64,000 nucleotides of DNA from Dipteris shenzhenensis (GCA_047967505.1 CM106539.1); one strand, 5' to 3'. Shown: positions 21,211-31,811, counted from the first letter of the stretch. A program made the numbers and translations. Notes: generated from the sequence alone by a model not told the origin.

Positions 21211-23451
21211 GGTGCAAACAATGTACTCAAAAAGTGTCCTGGAAAACTCTGTATGAATCAACTGCAAATACACTGAAGATGCCAAGTGAAATCTCTGTAC
21301 TGTCGGTGAAGATAGAACTGCAGTAAATAAGATCTGACCTGTGTTACAAGGCTTGTGGCAATGATGCCGGGAATAGCCAAGAGGCTTTACAAGGCTGAAA
21401 AATGATGTGCACGATGCCGTGAGATAGCCAAATAGGCTTTACAATGGTGGCATGTGTGTGTGAAATCAAGTGCTATCTGCCCACTGAATCAATCTGCAAT
21501 GCCTCTGAACTCTGAAGTCTGCTCACTGAACTGATGAACGTAAGGTTTCAGGTAATGTAATGATGTGAAATCGGATGTGAGCGTATGGACTGACTCCGAG
21601 TAGGTACTAGTCGGGAATTTCGGGCATGGCTTAGATTGGCAACTTGGGGAATTCAAAGCGTCCCCTCTATGGCAATCTAGTCTACTCTGATCTAGATCTA
21701 AACCAACCGTCGATCGATGAAAGAGCAGCAAATAATTCCTTTTCCTTTGTTCTTTTTAAGTGCTGGGTCAGATGCGTCGATGTAGAGGCAAATGTGTGTG
21801 AAGGAAGTGGTTTTGTCGGCGAGGCTCAAATGTGAGTGTAACTTGCGCCGAAATGTGCGCGTGATGTAACAAGCGTGTAGAGCACGAAAAATCGAGCGAC
21901 TTTCCTTTTTGGAGCACCCTCAAATTCTTCCTGGATCAAGAGATACGACTTGATCTAGGTGGAGGGGCAAAAGGAGTGCAAATGGTGCTCAATGATGATG
22001 TGTCACTGTGAGTCACATGCAGTGATGATGTGGCACTGTGCTTAGCAAGAGGTGTGCCAGTGAAGCTCTGTGTTGAGGTGGCAGGAGTGTGCACATGCAG
22101 TGTGTGCACAGTGTGCCTGGCAAGGGACTGTGCCTGCAGGGGTCAATGCTGACTGGACTGCTGAGGTGGCAGTGCTGAGGTGGCACAGATGATGTCAGTA
22201 GGGTGACGTGGCACTGATGACGTGGTAGTCGGTGATGACGTGGTAGTCGGTGATGACATGGCAGTCGGTGATGACGTGTCCTGTTGAGCTGGCAGGGGTG
22301 ATGTGGCAGATAAGGTCTGCCACATGTCAGTTTTGTGGCCAAGCCCAAGGATGGGCTTACCCTACCACGTGTCAATTTTTGGGGCTTTGGAATCTACTGG
22401 AGATTCCATCAAAGATGCCGATTCCGTCGAGGAGGACCACGTTGGTAAGGAAGCTTGAATCGCACTTTGTCATGTAGAGTCGATGAAGAGGCTTCGTGGA
22501 GGATAAAGCCGTGCTATGAAGCTTGGAAGCTGACCTTGGATGGGTGCTATCGAAGGAGACGAATTGGTGGAGGGATGCTTGCGATCAGAGGAGACAATTG
22601 GAGGCCATAGTCACTGTTGTTCAGCCGATGTTGGCGTGATAATATTCAGCACCACCAACAAGGATGACCTTCGCAATCACTGCGACAGCTATTCATTGCG
22701 GCTATTCTATTGGAGAGGCGCTGCGTGGCCAGAGATAGGTGAGCCGTGGTGGAGCTACGACTGGTGAGCCTTGAAGTCAAAGCGGGTTAAAGGTCACGGC
22801 GGGTAGCAACAGCAGCCAAGCACTCGTGTTGGAGAAGGAGTTGGTTGAAGAGAGCCACTGTTGGGCTACAACCGCTTGAGCTAAGAGTTTAGAGATGAGG
22901 GCGCTGTAGTAGAAGATGGCATCACGGCCGTTGCAGGCTTTGTAGAAGGCTATGGCTTTAGCCTTAGTTGGAGCTATGGATGGCGGCCGTGGAGAGCTCT
23001 TGAGGTCGTTGAATAGGACGTTGGAGGCTAGGTCATTTTGGAAGAAGCCGTCGTGTGTTGCAGTAGTTTGCAAGAGAAGCTTTGCTTGTTGGAGAAGCTA
23101 TGCCATAGAAGAACGTGAACTTCTCACAAAGAACCACATAACTCCGAGAACAAACTTACACAGACCTTACAAACTCTTGAAATGTCTCTCTTTCATACAA
23201 CCTCACAACGGAAGAGATATATCTCAGATCTCTCTTTCTCTCGATGAACTAAGAATTCCTTCAATAGAATGAACAAAAATCTCTCAATCGAATGGACGGA
23301 AATTCCTCTCAAATGGACAGAAATTTCTCTATTACTCAATGGATTTTTTTTCTCTCACGGAAAAGAAAACTCCATCTCTCAATCTCTCAAACTATCACAC
23401 TCTCTCATACTCTTGCATACGGATTGCAATGCCTCAGTGGAAGGCAAGGGA
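21211..23451 (-). other. long leader of element C
   Basis: 2.2 kb between primer site and gag, four times the leader of B or E, and visibly richer in G and C than its surroundings. It contains an 18-bp tandem repeat (22213-22275). No copia domain is found in it and no recognisable host protein. A 98-codon open stretch at 22777-23073 (minus) is unremarkable. It could be captured host DNA or a lineage-specific leader. Confidence 0.7.
22213..22275. repeat. 18-bp minisatellite in the leader of element C
   Basis: About 3.5 copies of TGATGACGTGGTAGTCGG, with single-base variants. Each unit holds TGACGT, a bZIP/ACGT-type core. Confidence 0.8.
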
Positions 23452-23463
23452 GCTCTGATACCA
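23452..23463 (-). other. primer binding site of element C
   Basis: GCTCTGATACCA on the plus strand (TGGTATCAGAGC on the minus), abutting the 5' LTR. Initiator-Met tRNA type. Confidence 0.95.
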
Positions 23464-23734
23464 TGACAAAATATGAAGAGGGGAGAGGAGAAGAGTGGAG
23501 ATGAGGAGAGAGGGCACAGCTAGAGAGCACACCACAAATGACTAACTGTACATGACTAACTGTACACTAGAATTAGTTGAAAAAATAGAATATATACAAA
23601 CCCTTTTAGGGTTAGGGTTAGGGGATCTAACCCTTTCCTTTATAGCACTCTATAAGGTTAGTGCTATGCACATATGATCACGTGATGGTGCTATGCACAC
23701 ATGATCACATGATGTTGAGCGTGAACTCTCAACA
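23464..23734 (-). repeat. 5' LTR of element C
   Basis: 271 bp. Differs from the 3' LTR by one 14-bp tandem duplication near 23545 (the unit containing CTAACTGTACATGA twice) and by GG for AA at about 23609. Confidence 0.95.
23587..23623 (-). promoter_or_regulatory. TATA box with adjacent telo-box in the LTR of element C
   Basis: On the minus strand CCCTAACCCTAACCCTAAAA (23604-23623) precedes GTATATATTCT (23587-23597) by about six bases. Telo-boxes (AAACCCTAA) close to the TATA are typical of plant promoters active in dividing cells. The 3' LTR has a mutated copy. Promoter role inferred from layout. Confidence 0.55.
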
Positions 23735-23739
23735 TAGGA

Positions 23740-25399
23740 TGGCATGAATTTTTTTGTGGGCTAAATGGAGATTACATCTATCAATTTTTGCATCTTATCT
23801 GTGGTCTGTGTGTAAGTGTTCTGAGTTGCAAAAGTATTTTTATTTGACGATTGTAATTCTTGTCTTGATTAATTTTTCTTGTGTAGGTACAATATGGAGT
23901 TCTGAGACTCCACAGTACAATCATGACCGGCACCTAAGTGGGACTACAGTAAATAGATGTAGGCTTTTTAAATTAGGATAGTTCATTTTTTGCATGATTA
24001 GGATGTAAAAGCTATGATTAAAGGTGTTTATGAACACCACAAAGGTTCATGAGATGATTCTCACTCCATAAATTCCAAGCTATTTTAAAGACTATGACTT
24101 CAGAACCATTCTCCATGCAAACAATTATGGAGGAATGGTTTGGTTTGATTCTCCCCAGAAATACTACAAAGTGAGAATTTAATGATGTTGGATTTCATAA
24201 TTAAATGTTCAAGTATTTTTAGCACAAAATTGCATGGCTTGTGTTATGATGCAATTATCAAGGGAGAAAATAGTTAAATTTTCATGATTTTATGAATGAT
24301 AATGTAGTTGCATTCTCCTATTCTCTAGTTTTTCATGGAGGAAGGTTACAATTGATCAAAATACTGTCAAGTTGGGAATTGGGATTTTCCTAAATTATCT
24401 AATACCTTTCATATGGCCTTCATGATTTCGCTCATGCACCCATAGAAAATGGCTACAAAAGATTTAAAAAAATTCCTAGAAGAGGTAGTGCCGCCAGTAG
24501 GGCCTATTCAACTATGTAGCCCATTACTAAGCTAAAAATTACACAAATGTTTTTGCCTAGAATAGGCCATGTTGGCATGGCTTGTTCTAGGTTAAAAAAA
24601 ATTCCTTTTCTAACCATTGCCTCACGGTGTCACAAGTCACTGTGATGCCAAATTTTGATATTTTTTATTTTACATTAGTATTGCTTTCTTATATGTTTGA
24701 TAAGAGTTTGAGTATCAAGTGATAGCCTAGTGGCTCTCACTTATTTCTATTTTCTAAGATATTGTATGGGATTGAGAGGATGAGTGGAATGGATCATTGT
24801 AAATACCATGTGTATGAATGATAAATACCTTGATATGGGGTGAGAGTTATTTGTGTATGGGATGTTATGGGGTTTTAAGAGATTGCAGCCCATTTAAGAG
24901 AACTAGAATATTATGAAGGTGATGCTCAAGCTGTTCGCATGGTCATTATGATCATATCCTTTATGTTTGCACTCTTGAATATGTTGGTGAATCGACAACG
25001 TCGATAGCAGGCACAATGATAGATTGGGGATTGTTTCATGCACTAGTAGCTTGGTGTGAAGTAGAGTTGAGTCTTTGGGTAGTTTTTGACTATAACAATG
25101 GAGTGGTGATTCTCAATTCTTTCAACTTCTTTTGCTATGCAAATGATGAAGAGTACAATATCTTGAAGCTGTTATGTGCACTTTCAATTGTGAGAAAGGT
25201 GATTCTTGAATACATGTATACACAATGTTTTCATGGTGCTAGTTAGTCACTTATTTTTGAAGATTTTGTTGAGGATCACATTGTGGAGGGTTTTCAACAA
25301 GTGGCTATGCATAATAAGTTGGTCTTGGTATACTAAGGCTCTGTGGGATCTTGTTTGGGATATTAGTTGGATCTTGGTTTTTCCTTTTTGTGTTTCATC
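23740..25399. other. spacer with no recognised gene
   Basis: AT-rich, short frames only. 24022-24150 is the relative of 15987-16110. An open stretch at 25016-25246 (IDWGLFHALVAWCEVELSLW) is not recognised. Confidence 0.5.
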
Positions 25400-25488
25400 A
25401 TGGTGAAGATTCCAGTGTTTCAAGGGACCCAAGGGGAAGACCCGGAGGCTTATCTTCGAGATCTTGTTCGAGGATGCCAGCTTTCTGG
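25400..25488 (+). pseudogene. Ty3/gypsy-like gag scrap
   Basis: Thirty codons from ATG at 25400: MVKIPVFQGTQGEDPEAYLR, then a Cys and a Trp. The P-x-F-x-G-x-x-x-E-D-P-x-x-(Y/F)-L pattern is the start of the retrotransposon gag domain of Ty3/gypsy elements. It is cut at the junction with element D. Too short for certainty. Confidence 0.4.
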
Positions 25489-27741
25489 ATGGCATGACGC
25501 CAAGGGAGAGGTATACTTGTAGGAAACCAGATATTTCTCATTTGAAAGTTTTTGGTTGCATTGCCTATGTTCATGTGCCAGATGAGTTGAGATCCAAGCT
25601 GGATCCAAAAGCTAAGAAGTGCATCTTTATTGGTTCTTCTCTCTAGCAGAAAGGGTAAATATGATATAACCCTTCTACTTATAAGTTACAGTGAGCAAAG
25701 ATGTTGTTTTCTATGAGATGAGCAGCTAGTATAAACTAGTAAATGTGATTGATGATGTAGATGCACAAAATGGTAATGATGCACATAGTTCACAACAGCA
25801 ATCAAAAAATATTAGTGGACCTGTGGTGTCCCCTAGCAGTGGTTCACAGAATTCACCATGGACAGGCAGATTGAGATCAAGAGAATCTCCTCAAAGCAAT
25901 GCAGATAGTGGTATGCAAGTATCACAAAAGGGAAAAGAGAAAGTAGATCAGCCCATGGTTGATGCGAATGCAGGTCACTCTTATGTGGATGGTGAATCCA
26001 GTGGCTCAGAACAGAGCCTTGATGATGAGTTGGGTATTCCTTTTGTTGTTACACCTAGAGTAAGGAAGACAAGGGATGTTTTGAGAGCACTGGTAGTGAG
26101 CCTATTTTGTGTAGGTCTACCAGAGTTATCCTGTGGATAGGCTAAAATATGATGGATTTACAGCCATTCACTATGCTTATATGGTCAAAGTGATACATGA
26201 ACCAGAACCCACTTCTTTTGAGTAAGCCATGGGAAAAGAAAAATGGGAGAAAGCCATGGATGAAGAAATGGATGCCTTGGAAGCAAATGCTACATGGTAA
26301 TTGGTGCCTTTGCCCAAAGACAAGAATGCAATTAGCTGCAAGTGGGTTTATAAGGTGAAGCACAATGCAGATGGTTCTATGAGCAGATACAAGGCAAGAT
26401 TAGTTGTCAAGGGATATGCACAAACATCTGGCAGTGATTATGAAGAAACATTCAATCCAGTTCCAAGGATGGCAACTGTAAGAACAATCATTGCTATGGC
26501 TACATCAAAGGAATGGTCTTTACATCAAATTGATGTAAAGAATGCCTTCTTGCATGGTGATTTGCAAGAAGAGGTCTATATGGAGCAGCCACCAGGTTAT
26601 GTGCATGTTGTTCATCCTGACTTTGTTTGTAGGTTAAAGAAATCCTTGTATGGCTTGAAGCAAGCACCATGGTCTGACAAGATAGGACAGTATCTTGTCA
26701 CTATTGGCTTTCAGATTTCCACGGCAGATTTCTCACTTTATGTGAGAAAAATAGAGAAAGGTATTATGTTGCTTGTCATTTATGTTGATGATTTGATCAT
26801 CACAGGTGATAGTAATGAAGATATTCTTCATGTGAAAATGCTATTGAAGCAAAAGTTTGAGATGAAGGATTTGGGAGAGCTACGTTATTTCTTGGACATT
26901 GAGGTGATTAGATCCACAAGTGGGATATGGCTCTTGTCGAGGCAGTATCGATTGGACATGCTATCCAAATGTGGGATGACAAGTGTAAGCCTATTTTAGT
27001 TCCTTTGGAGCAGAATGTGAAGTTCAGTGCAGATGTAGGTGAGCTTCTGGAAGACCCTACTATGTACAAACACGTAGTAGGAAGTTTGATTTATATGACT
27101 ATTGCCAGGCCAGATTTGAGCTACGTTGTTGGGTTGGTAAGTCAGTTTATGTGTGCTCCAAGGAAACCGCATTTGGATGCGACTAGACACATATTGAGGT
27201 ATGTGAAGTCCACATTGCAGTATGGACTATTTTATGAGACTGGGGTTCAGATACAGTTGCATGGATACACTGATGCTGATTGGGCTGGTAGTATTTCTGA
27301 TAGACGATCTACTAGTGGATATGTGTTTTCTTTTGGAAGTGCTGCAGTCACTAGGAGTAGCAAGAAACAGTCTACAGTTGCCTTGTTGAGCATAGAGGCT
27401 AAGTACAGGGGTGCAGTAATGGTTGCATGTGAGGTAGCTTGGTTGCGTAAGCTACTTTATGATATGCATCAGTCTACAGATGTGTCAGTTGTCATTTATT
27501 GTGACAACATGAGTAGTATACACTTGGCAAATAACCCAGTCTATCATGCTAGAACAAAACATATTGAGGTGCATTATCACTAGGTGCAGGAGAAGGTTCT
27601 AGAAGGTTTTATTGATCTAGTTTATGTCAGCATAAAGGATTATGTAGCTAATATATTCATGAAGGCATTGGGCATAGAGAAGCTGCGCAAGTTGAGAGAC
27701 CTGCTTGGTGTGCAGGAATTGGGATTGAGCTCGAGGGGGAG
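25489..27741 (+). pseudogene. integrase C-terminus, RT and RNase H of element D
   Basis: Starts at the GMTP-equivalent of integrase (DISHLKVFGCIAYVHVPDE), then a low-complexity linker. RT runs 26300-27000 (MDVKNAFLHG type, here IDVKNAFLHG; YVDDLIITGD). A frameshift near 26990 leads into the rest of RT and RNase H to 27583 (HGYTDADWAG; CDNMSSIHLANNPVYHARTK). A TAG at 27581-27583 and further changes follow (stop at 26223 in the linker; Ser-Ile for Ser-Thr near the RNase H Glu, giving SIEAKYR for STEAEYR, which removes the catalytic Glu). The RT core is the best preserved of A, B and D. Confidence 0.9.
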
Positions 27742-28076
27742 TGTTGAGATATCAAGCTCCACTCATGATATGCAAGGGTGACCGTTGTGCATTTATGTCA
27801 CCGACTTGTTAGCTGCAGATGCGGTTGGTACACCGCCCATGAATAATAGCTAGATGATAGCTATCTTTATGTACTCTAGTTAGTGGCTCAGTTAGTATGC
27901 CACCTAGGTTAGCTGAGTTTGGTTTGAGACCCACATATAGGTTTCATCTATTCCTTTTGTACTTAGAGAGAGGTCTTTTGGCTTTCACAACTAAGAAGAG
28001 GAAAACTGTTTTCAGCCTCCACCTTGGTGTGTATTCTCCCATTGTGTATGTGAGAAAGCTACAAGTGAGACTCCTT
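27742..28076 (+). repeat. 3' LTR of element D, truncated at its end
   Basis: Begins TGTTGAGATATCAAGCTCC after GAGGGGGAG and matches the LTRs of A and B until ...GAGACTCCTT. The terminal CCCTCTCTCCCACTATCTTC segment is missing and integrase sequence follows at once. Confidence 0.88.
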
Positions 28077-28147
28077 ACCATTTCCTAGACATGTTCAAGA
28101 GAGTGAGAGGCCATTGGAATTAATCCACTCTGATGTGTGGACTACTA
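28077..28147 (+). pseudogene. displaced integrase fragment of element D
   Basis: 71 bp matching 12131-12201 of element B with few changes (PFPRHVQE-type coding before the first integrase Asp). It is fused directly to the truncated LTR. Confidence 0.85.
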
Positions 28148-28356
28148 GGGACATACAACACTTTTGGAAGAGGTTGTGTAAGATAAGATTCCTCAATGCA
28201 TCATTGAGAATAGAAACTATGAGATTAGGATGATTTCTAGAGCTTTGCTAACTTCTTTCTTTCTAGAACTGGAATTTCTTGATACATCTTCAACTCTACA
28301 ATTGATTATTCTGCAAATATAGAAAACGATTAGATGTTGCAAGCAAACGATTTTTG

Positions 28357-29522
28357 TCAAAAAGAATAAAATTTCACAGCATCATTACACACACCTCTCT
28401 CTTGTCCTTGACTTCTATTATGCAAGGCCTTCAAGTCTGCGCACGTGGCACACACACCAAAGCAACAAAGCTTTGGTATCTTGACATTGTTGAATTCATT
28501 CTTCCAAATCCTACAAAAATGTTGGTATGTCACATACTCATCACCTACAATAACCATGGCATCCTGATACATGTAATGGATCTCATGCTTGGAGAAATTA
28601 TCTGCCAGTACGTGCAACTCGTCACTATTTGAAAAATCCTCGGCATGTTTTTGCACAAAGTCTTGCAACCACGAGTATACCATATTGCCATGTGGTCTAG
28701 GCACTCTCATTTGTCCTGCTATACAAATGCGGGCGTCTTTATAGAGGTAGGCCTATAATCTTTTTAGCCTTTCATTGCCAAGACAATGTGCAAGTCTATG
28801 TGCTTTGTGACAAACAATCCTTGAACCGAATGAGTACTTAAACACAATTTTGTTCATATTGTTTTCCCTAAGTCTTAGAAACCATGCTAAATAAAAGTTT
28901 TGATCATTTTTATTCATTTGAACATAATTTTGCTGTAACACACTTAATTTTGCAACCCCAAAAGTGACCAAGCACATTCTGCTACAATAAAGAGTATTGT
29001 AGGTCTCTTTCAGATGTGTGTGTCTAGCATTATGCGGGTTATCCCTCTTGTGTATCTAGACTTTTTGAGGTCCACATTCATTGGTCTTCCCTTTAGTCTC
29101 TCCTCAATAGACAAGATTGAATTCCAGTTCCCCTTTTGTGATAGAAGCTGAGACTGTTGTTGAGAACCATCTAGATTAGATGTCCCTTGTAAGAAATAAT
29201 TTCTAGCTTCAAAAACAAAACAAAGAGAGCCATTGAATGAAATTAGACATGGACCACATACTTGATAGCACTTGTTGACCTCTTGTGCTTGCAGTGACAT
29301 CTATTATTTCATTCTCTTCAATGGAAATATCAAGTCCATGGACTTGAGTACTTGGGATTCTATGTACACCATCATGCTTAGGTGAAGGGGTAGAAGACAC
29401 ATCCAAGGTCACAGAAGAGGTCCCACCATAGTACAAGATACATCCAATGTAGCAGAGGAAGCACCCTTGGAACTATGAGAAGAAGAAATTGAGATAGAGG
29501 TAGTGTCGAATGAACCTCCCAT
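28357..29522 (-). pseudogene. transposase-like relic
   Basis: A minus-strand decayed gene with a candidate start at 29520-29522 (MGGSFDTTSIS). The best block shares one frame from 28977 to 28357 with a single stop: SRIVCHKAHRLAHCLGNERL, then VPRPHGNMVYSWLQDFVQKH, then VTYQHFCRIWKNEFNNVKIP and CFGVCATCADLK. The arrangement of F-x-x-x-W followed by V-K-I-P and a CX2C pair resembles the N-terminal part of DDE transposase-like proteins seen in plants and animals; I cannot name the family. The upstream part (29522-29010) is frameshifted, and the catalytic part is missing. Confidence 0.4.
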
Positions 29523-29610
29523 GGAGAACTTTGGCAAGCTTCAAAGGGGACACCTGAAAAGTGCCATGCAACAATGAAATGTGGAAATTGTATGCCTGAC
29601 CATAAAATTC

Positions 29611-29630
29611 AGGGTTAGGTTTAGGGTTTT
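29611..29630 (-). promoter_or_regulatory. telo-box upstream of the minus-strand relic
   Basis: Minus strand AAAACCCTAAACCTAACCCT, about 90 bases upstream of the candidate start at 29522. Plant telo-boxes often lie near transcription starts. Suggestive only. Confidence 0.35.
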
Positions 29631-29649
29631 GAGCATAGAGAAATTTCTA

Positions 29650-30160
29650 AAAATAGAAAATTTTCTCTATAAACACGAGATTCCCACATTTGTTTCTCAT
29701 TATTTCTAGAATACGCCCAAGAATTCAAAGAATCACTAGGTATGTGCAATTTTCTTATGGTTCAGTGTCTTTTATTTTTAATTCAGTCATGAAATTGAAT
29801 TTTAAGGTGTGCTTCAATATAATTTTGCTGTATTTTGGAAATGGGGGTGCTATGCTTGAATATGATTTAAACTACTTTATGTTTGCTTTTTGGAAAACAC
29901 ATTGGTTTGATTACTAGTCTATCCTATTTACTAAAAATAGCAAGAAACATTTCTAAAAATAAATTACTCTGTATTCTACCCTCTAAGCTTTCAATCCCTT
30001 CTTCTTTTACCCTCTAACCTCTCCATCTCTCGCTCTACTATCTACCCCTCTCAGCTCTCCATCTTTCCCCCTACCCTCAACAAAGCTGATACTATGTAAG
30101 CATTTCAATTCTCATGCATTCATTTTGTTTTTTTGGACTTAAGGGAGGTGACTTTTTTCT
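29650..30160. other. spacer with no recognised gene
   Basis: AT-rich, then a pyrimidine-rich stretch near 29985-30080. No coding signal that I trust. Confidence 0.5.
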
Positions 30161-30161
30161 C

Positions 30162-30648
30162 GATCAATGATATCATTAATAGGATCTCACCCGATCCAAG
30201 ATATCATCGACAAGCTTCTTCTTCTTCCTCACTCAATCGCCTCTCCTCCATGCTCAATCGATTCTTCTTCTTCTCTGCTCAATCAATTTTTTGTGCTGTG
30301 GTGGTGCCCAAATCGACGAGCGCATCGCCCGATCGATGATATCATCGATGAGCTATTGGACCAATCGATGATATCAACAAACTATTAGCACATCGATGAT
30401 ATCATCGACCAGGTGCTTGCTTGGTTGATGATATCATCAATGAGCTGCTAGTCCATAGATGATATCATTGACCAAGATGCTAGCCCATCGATGATATCAT
30501 CGACTAGACACTTGCCCGATCGATGATATCATTGATGGGCTTCGAGCCCATCGATGATATCATCGACGAGCTTCTAGCCCATTGAGAGCCCATTGATGAT
30601 ATCATCGACTTGACGCTTGCCCAGTCGATGATATCATCGACGAGCTCT
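30162..30648. repeat. 32-bp-period array with palindromic core
   Basis: The core TCGATGATATCATCGA occurs, exact or with one to three changes, with GATATC at 30169, 30200, 30338, 30370, 30398, 30430, 30461, 30493, 30525, 30556, 30598 and 30630. Spacing is 28-32 bp, with one gap of 42 and one of 138. The sequence between cores is also repeated (GAGCTTCTAGCCCA and variants). The copy at 30332-30349 is a perfect 18-bp palindrome. It directly precedes a GA tract and lies about 0.75 kb upstream of gene 2. Confidence 0.92.
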
Positions 30649-30652
30649 AGCC

Positions 30653-30938
30653 AAGGGAGAGGAGAGAGAATGAGCGAGAGAGGGAGAGGGAAAGATAGGG
30701 GAGAGGGAGAGGGAGAGAAGGAGAGAGAGAGCTAGGGAGAGAGGGAGAGGGAGAGGAAGAGGGAGAGATAGGGAGAGAATTAGGGAGAGATGGAGATGGA
30801 GTGAGAGAGATAGAGAGAGAAATAGGGAGAGGGAGAGAGAGAGTGATACAGAGAATTAGGGAGAGGGGAGAGAGAGAGAGGGAGAGAGAGAGAAAGAGAG
30901 AGAGATACAGAGAAGTAGGGAGAGAGAGAAGAGAGGGG

Positions 30939-30980
<42 letters not shown>

Positions 30981-31011
30981 GAGGGGGGGATAGTTGGAGA
31001 AAGGGAGAGGG
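30653..31011. repeat. GA-rich microsatellite
   Basis: About 360 bp of almost pure purine: GAGAGG and GGGAGA units, ending in an uninterrupted GA run near 30940-30976. Open frames across it are composition artefacts. Confidence 0.95.
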
Positions 31012-31384
31012 TTTTTTGGTGAATTTTGGTTATTTTTTGAACAATTTTTATTAAAAAGAAGAGTTTTATCTTCAAATTATGAAGTTGTTTCGTAGTGGTT
31101 TTTAATTAAATTTGAGAGAGAGAGAGAGGCGTTTTGGCCATAATTTTGTTGTTTTTTAATTGTAGTGTTGTTACTTTTGATGCTTTTTTGTTTTTTATTC
31201 TCTAGTCCAAAATCATGTTTCAATAATAAGCATGTCGAGATCCTTTTCCATGAAGAATGCCTATGTTAGAAGCTCAAAGTCTTTTTAGAAACCATCAAGC
31301 TTGTTGTATTAGTTTTTGTTTTTTTCAACTTGAGATATTCTCTCCATTATCATAATATTTTGACATAGTTTATGTCTTTTGTAG

Positions 31385-31501
31385 GTATCATGTCGAACAA
31401 ACAAGCTTTCAAAGAAATCCATGTCTTTGGAAATCCCACATCGGAGGATGCTTCCACTAGGATCCAAAAGATAAGGATCAAAAAGAAAGGCACCAAGGAA
31501 C
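31385..31501 (+). pseudogene. gene 2, exon upstream of element E
   Basis: Follows a T-rich tract ending TTTTGTAG (acceptor-like, 31377-31384). The ATG at 31390 starts MSNKQAFKEIHVFGNPTSED and a basic RIKKKGTKE. The frame is open up to the insertion site of E. On the far side, after one copy of the duplicated GAAC, the same frame continues with PKKSAKDSSLEVQQ. Element E therefore sits inside an exon. The segment is hydrophilic and has no recognised domain. Confidence 0.55.
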
Positions 31502-31798
31502 TGTTGAGATATCAAGCTCTACCCCCGATACATCTCCTGGATGACTATCATTTATGTCACTGCCTATGTTAGTTGTACTCGTGGTGTAGTTAGACTACCA
31601 CGTATGTTTTTAGTTTGGGTTCACATATGAACCACGTATTCTAGGTTTGACATATAGGGTATTTCCCTCTTCTATTGTATTGTTTTTGTGTGCAAAAGTG
31701 AAGAAAGGCTTCACCCTCCAACCTTGTGTCCTCTCTCTTTTGTGTGTTGTGAAGAAAGCTGAACTTGAGTCTCCTATCTCTCTCCCTCATTCTTTACA
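31502..31798 (+). repeat. 5' LTR of element E
   Basis: TGTTGAGATATCAAGCTC... to ...CATTCTTTACA, 297 bp, directly followed by the primer site. Confidence 0.96.
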
Positions 31799-31811
31799 TG
31801 GTATCAGAGCC
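31799..31811 (+). other. primer binding site of element E
   Basis: TGGTATCAGAGCC, initiator-Met tRNA type, no spacer after the LTR. Confidence 0.95.

Larger units (their letters stand above)
16603..23734 (-). mobile_element. Ty1/copia element C, full length, recent
   Basis: A 7132-bp minus-strand element with an exact 5-bp duplication TAGGA at 16598-16602 and 23735-23739. The LTRs are 257 and 271 bp; apart from a 14-bp tandem duplication in the 5' copy they differ at two adjacent bases. Gag and pol are nearly complete. It is longer than B, E, F and G because of a 2.2-kb leader. Proteins and LTR differ clearly from the other elements, so it is a separate lineage. Confidence 0.97.
25489..28147 (+). 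mobile_element. Ty1/copia element D, truncated and rearranged
   Basis: Same subfamily as A and B. It begins abruptly in the integrase region (position equivalent to 12602 of B), runs through RT, RNase H, purine tract and an LTR lacking its last 18 bp or so. It then joins at 28077 to a 71-bp integrase segment equivalent to 12131-12201 of B. That segment belongs upstream of the element's start, so the order is that of a circle opened inside integrase. No target duplication is visible. Confidence 0.85.

Noticed and set aside
22777-23073. 98-codon minus-strand frame in the leader of element C as a captured gene
   Set aside because: No recognisable domain and no partner; kept only as a note on the leader.
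16603-23734. Frameshift between RT and RNase H of C as programmed frameshifting
   Set aside because: It is a single extra A inside the RT-RNase H polyprotein, where copia elements are not known to shift; a simple indel explains it.
30162-30648. CRISPR-like array (regular repeats with spacers of similar length)
   Set aside because: The spacer parts are themselves repeated and the surroundings are plant nuclear DNA with LTR retrotransposons; no cas genes. It is a tandem palindromic repeat.
30647-31075. Long Ser/Leu/Pro-rich and Arg/Glu-rich open frames across the GA tract
   Set aside because: Pure dinucleotide composition keeps frames open on both strands; no protein signal.
31372-31389. Earlier start of gene 2 at an upstream ATG (31372)
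   Set aside because: That ATG lies in the T-rich tract that ends in an acceptor-like TTTTGTAG; the ATG at 31390 is after it.
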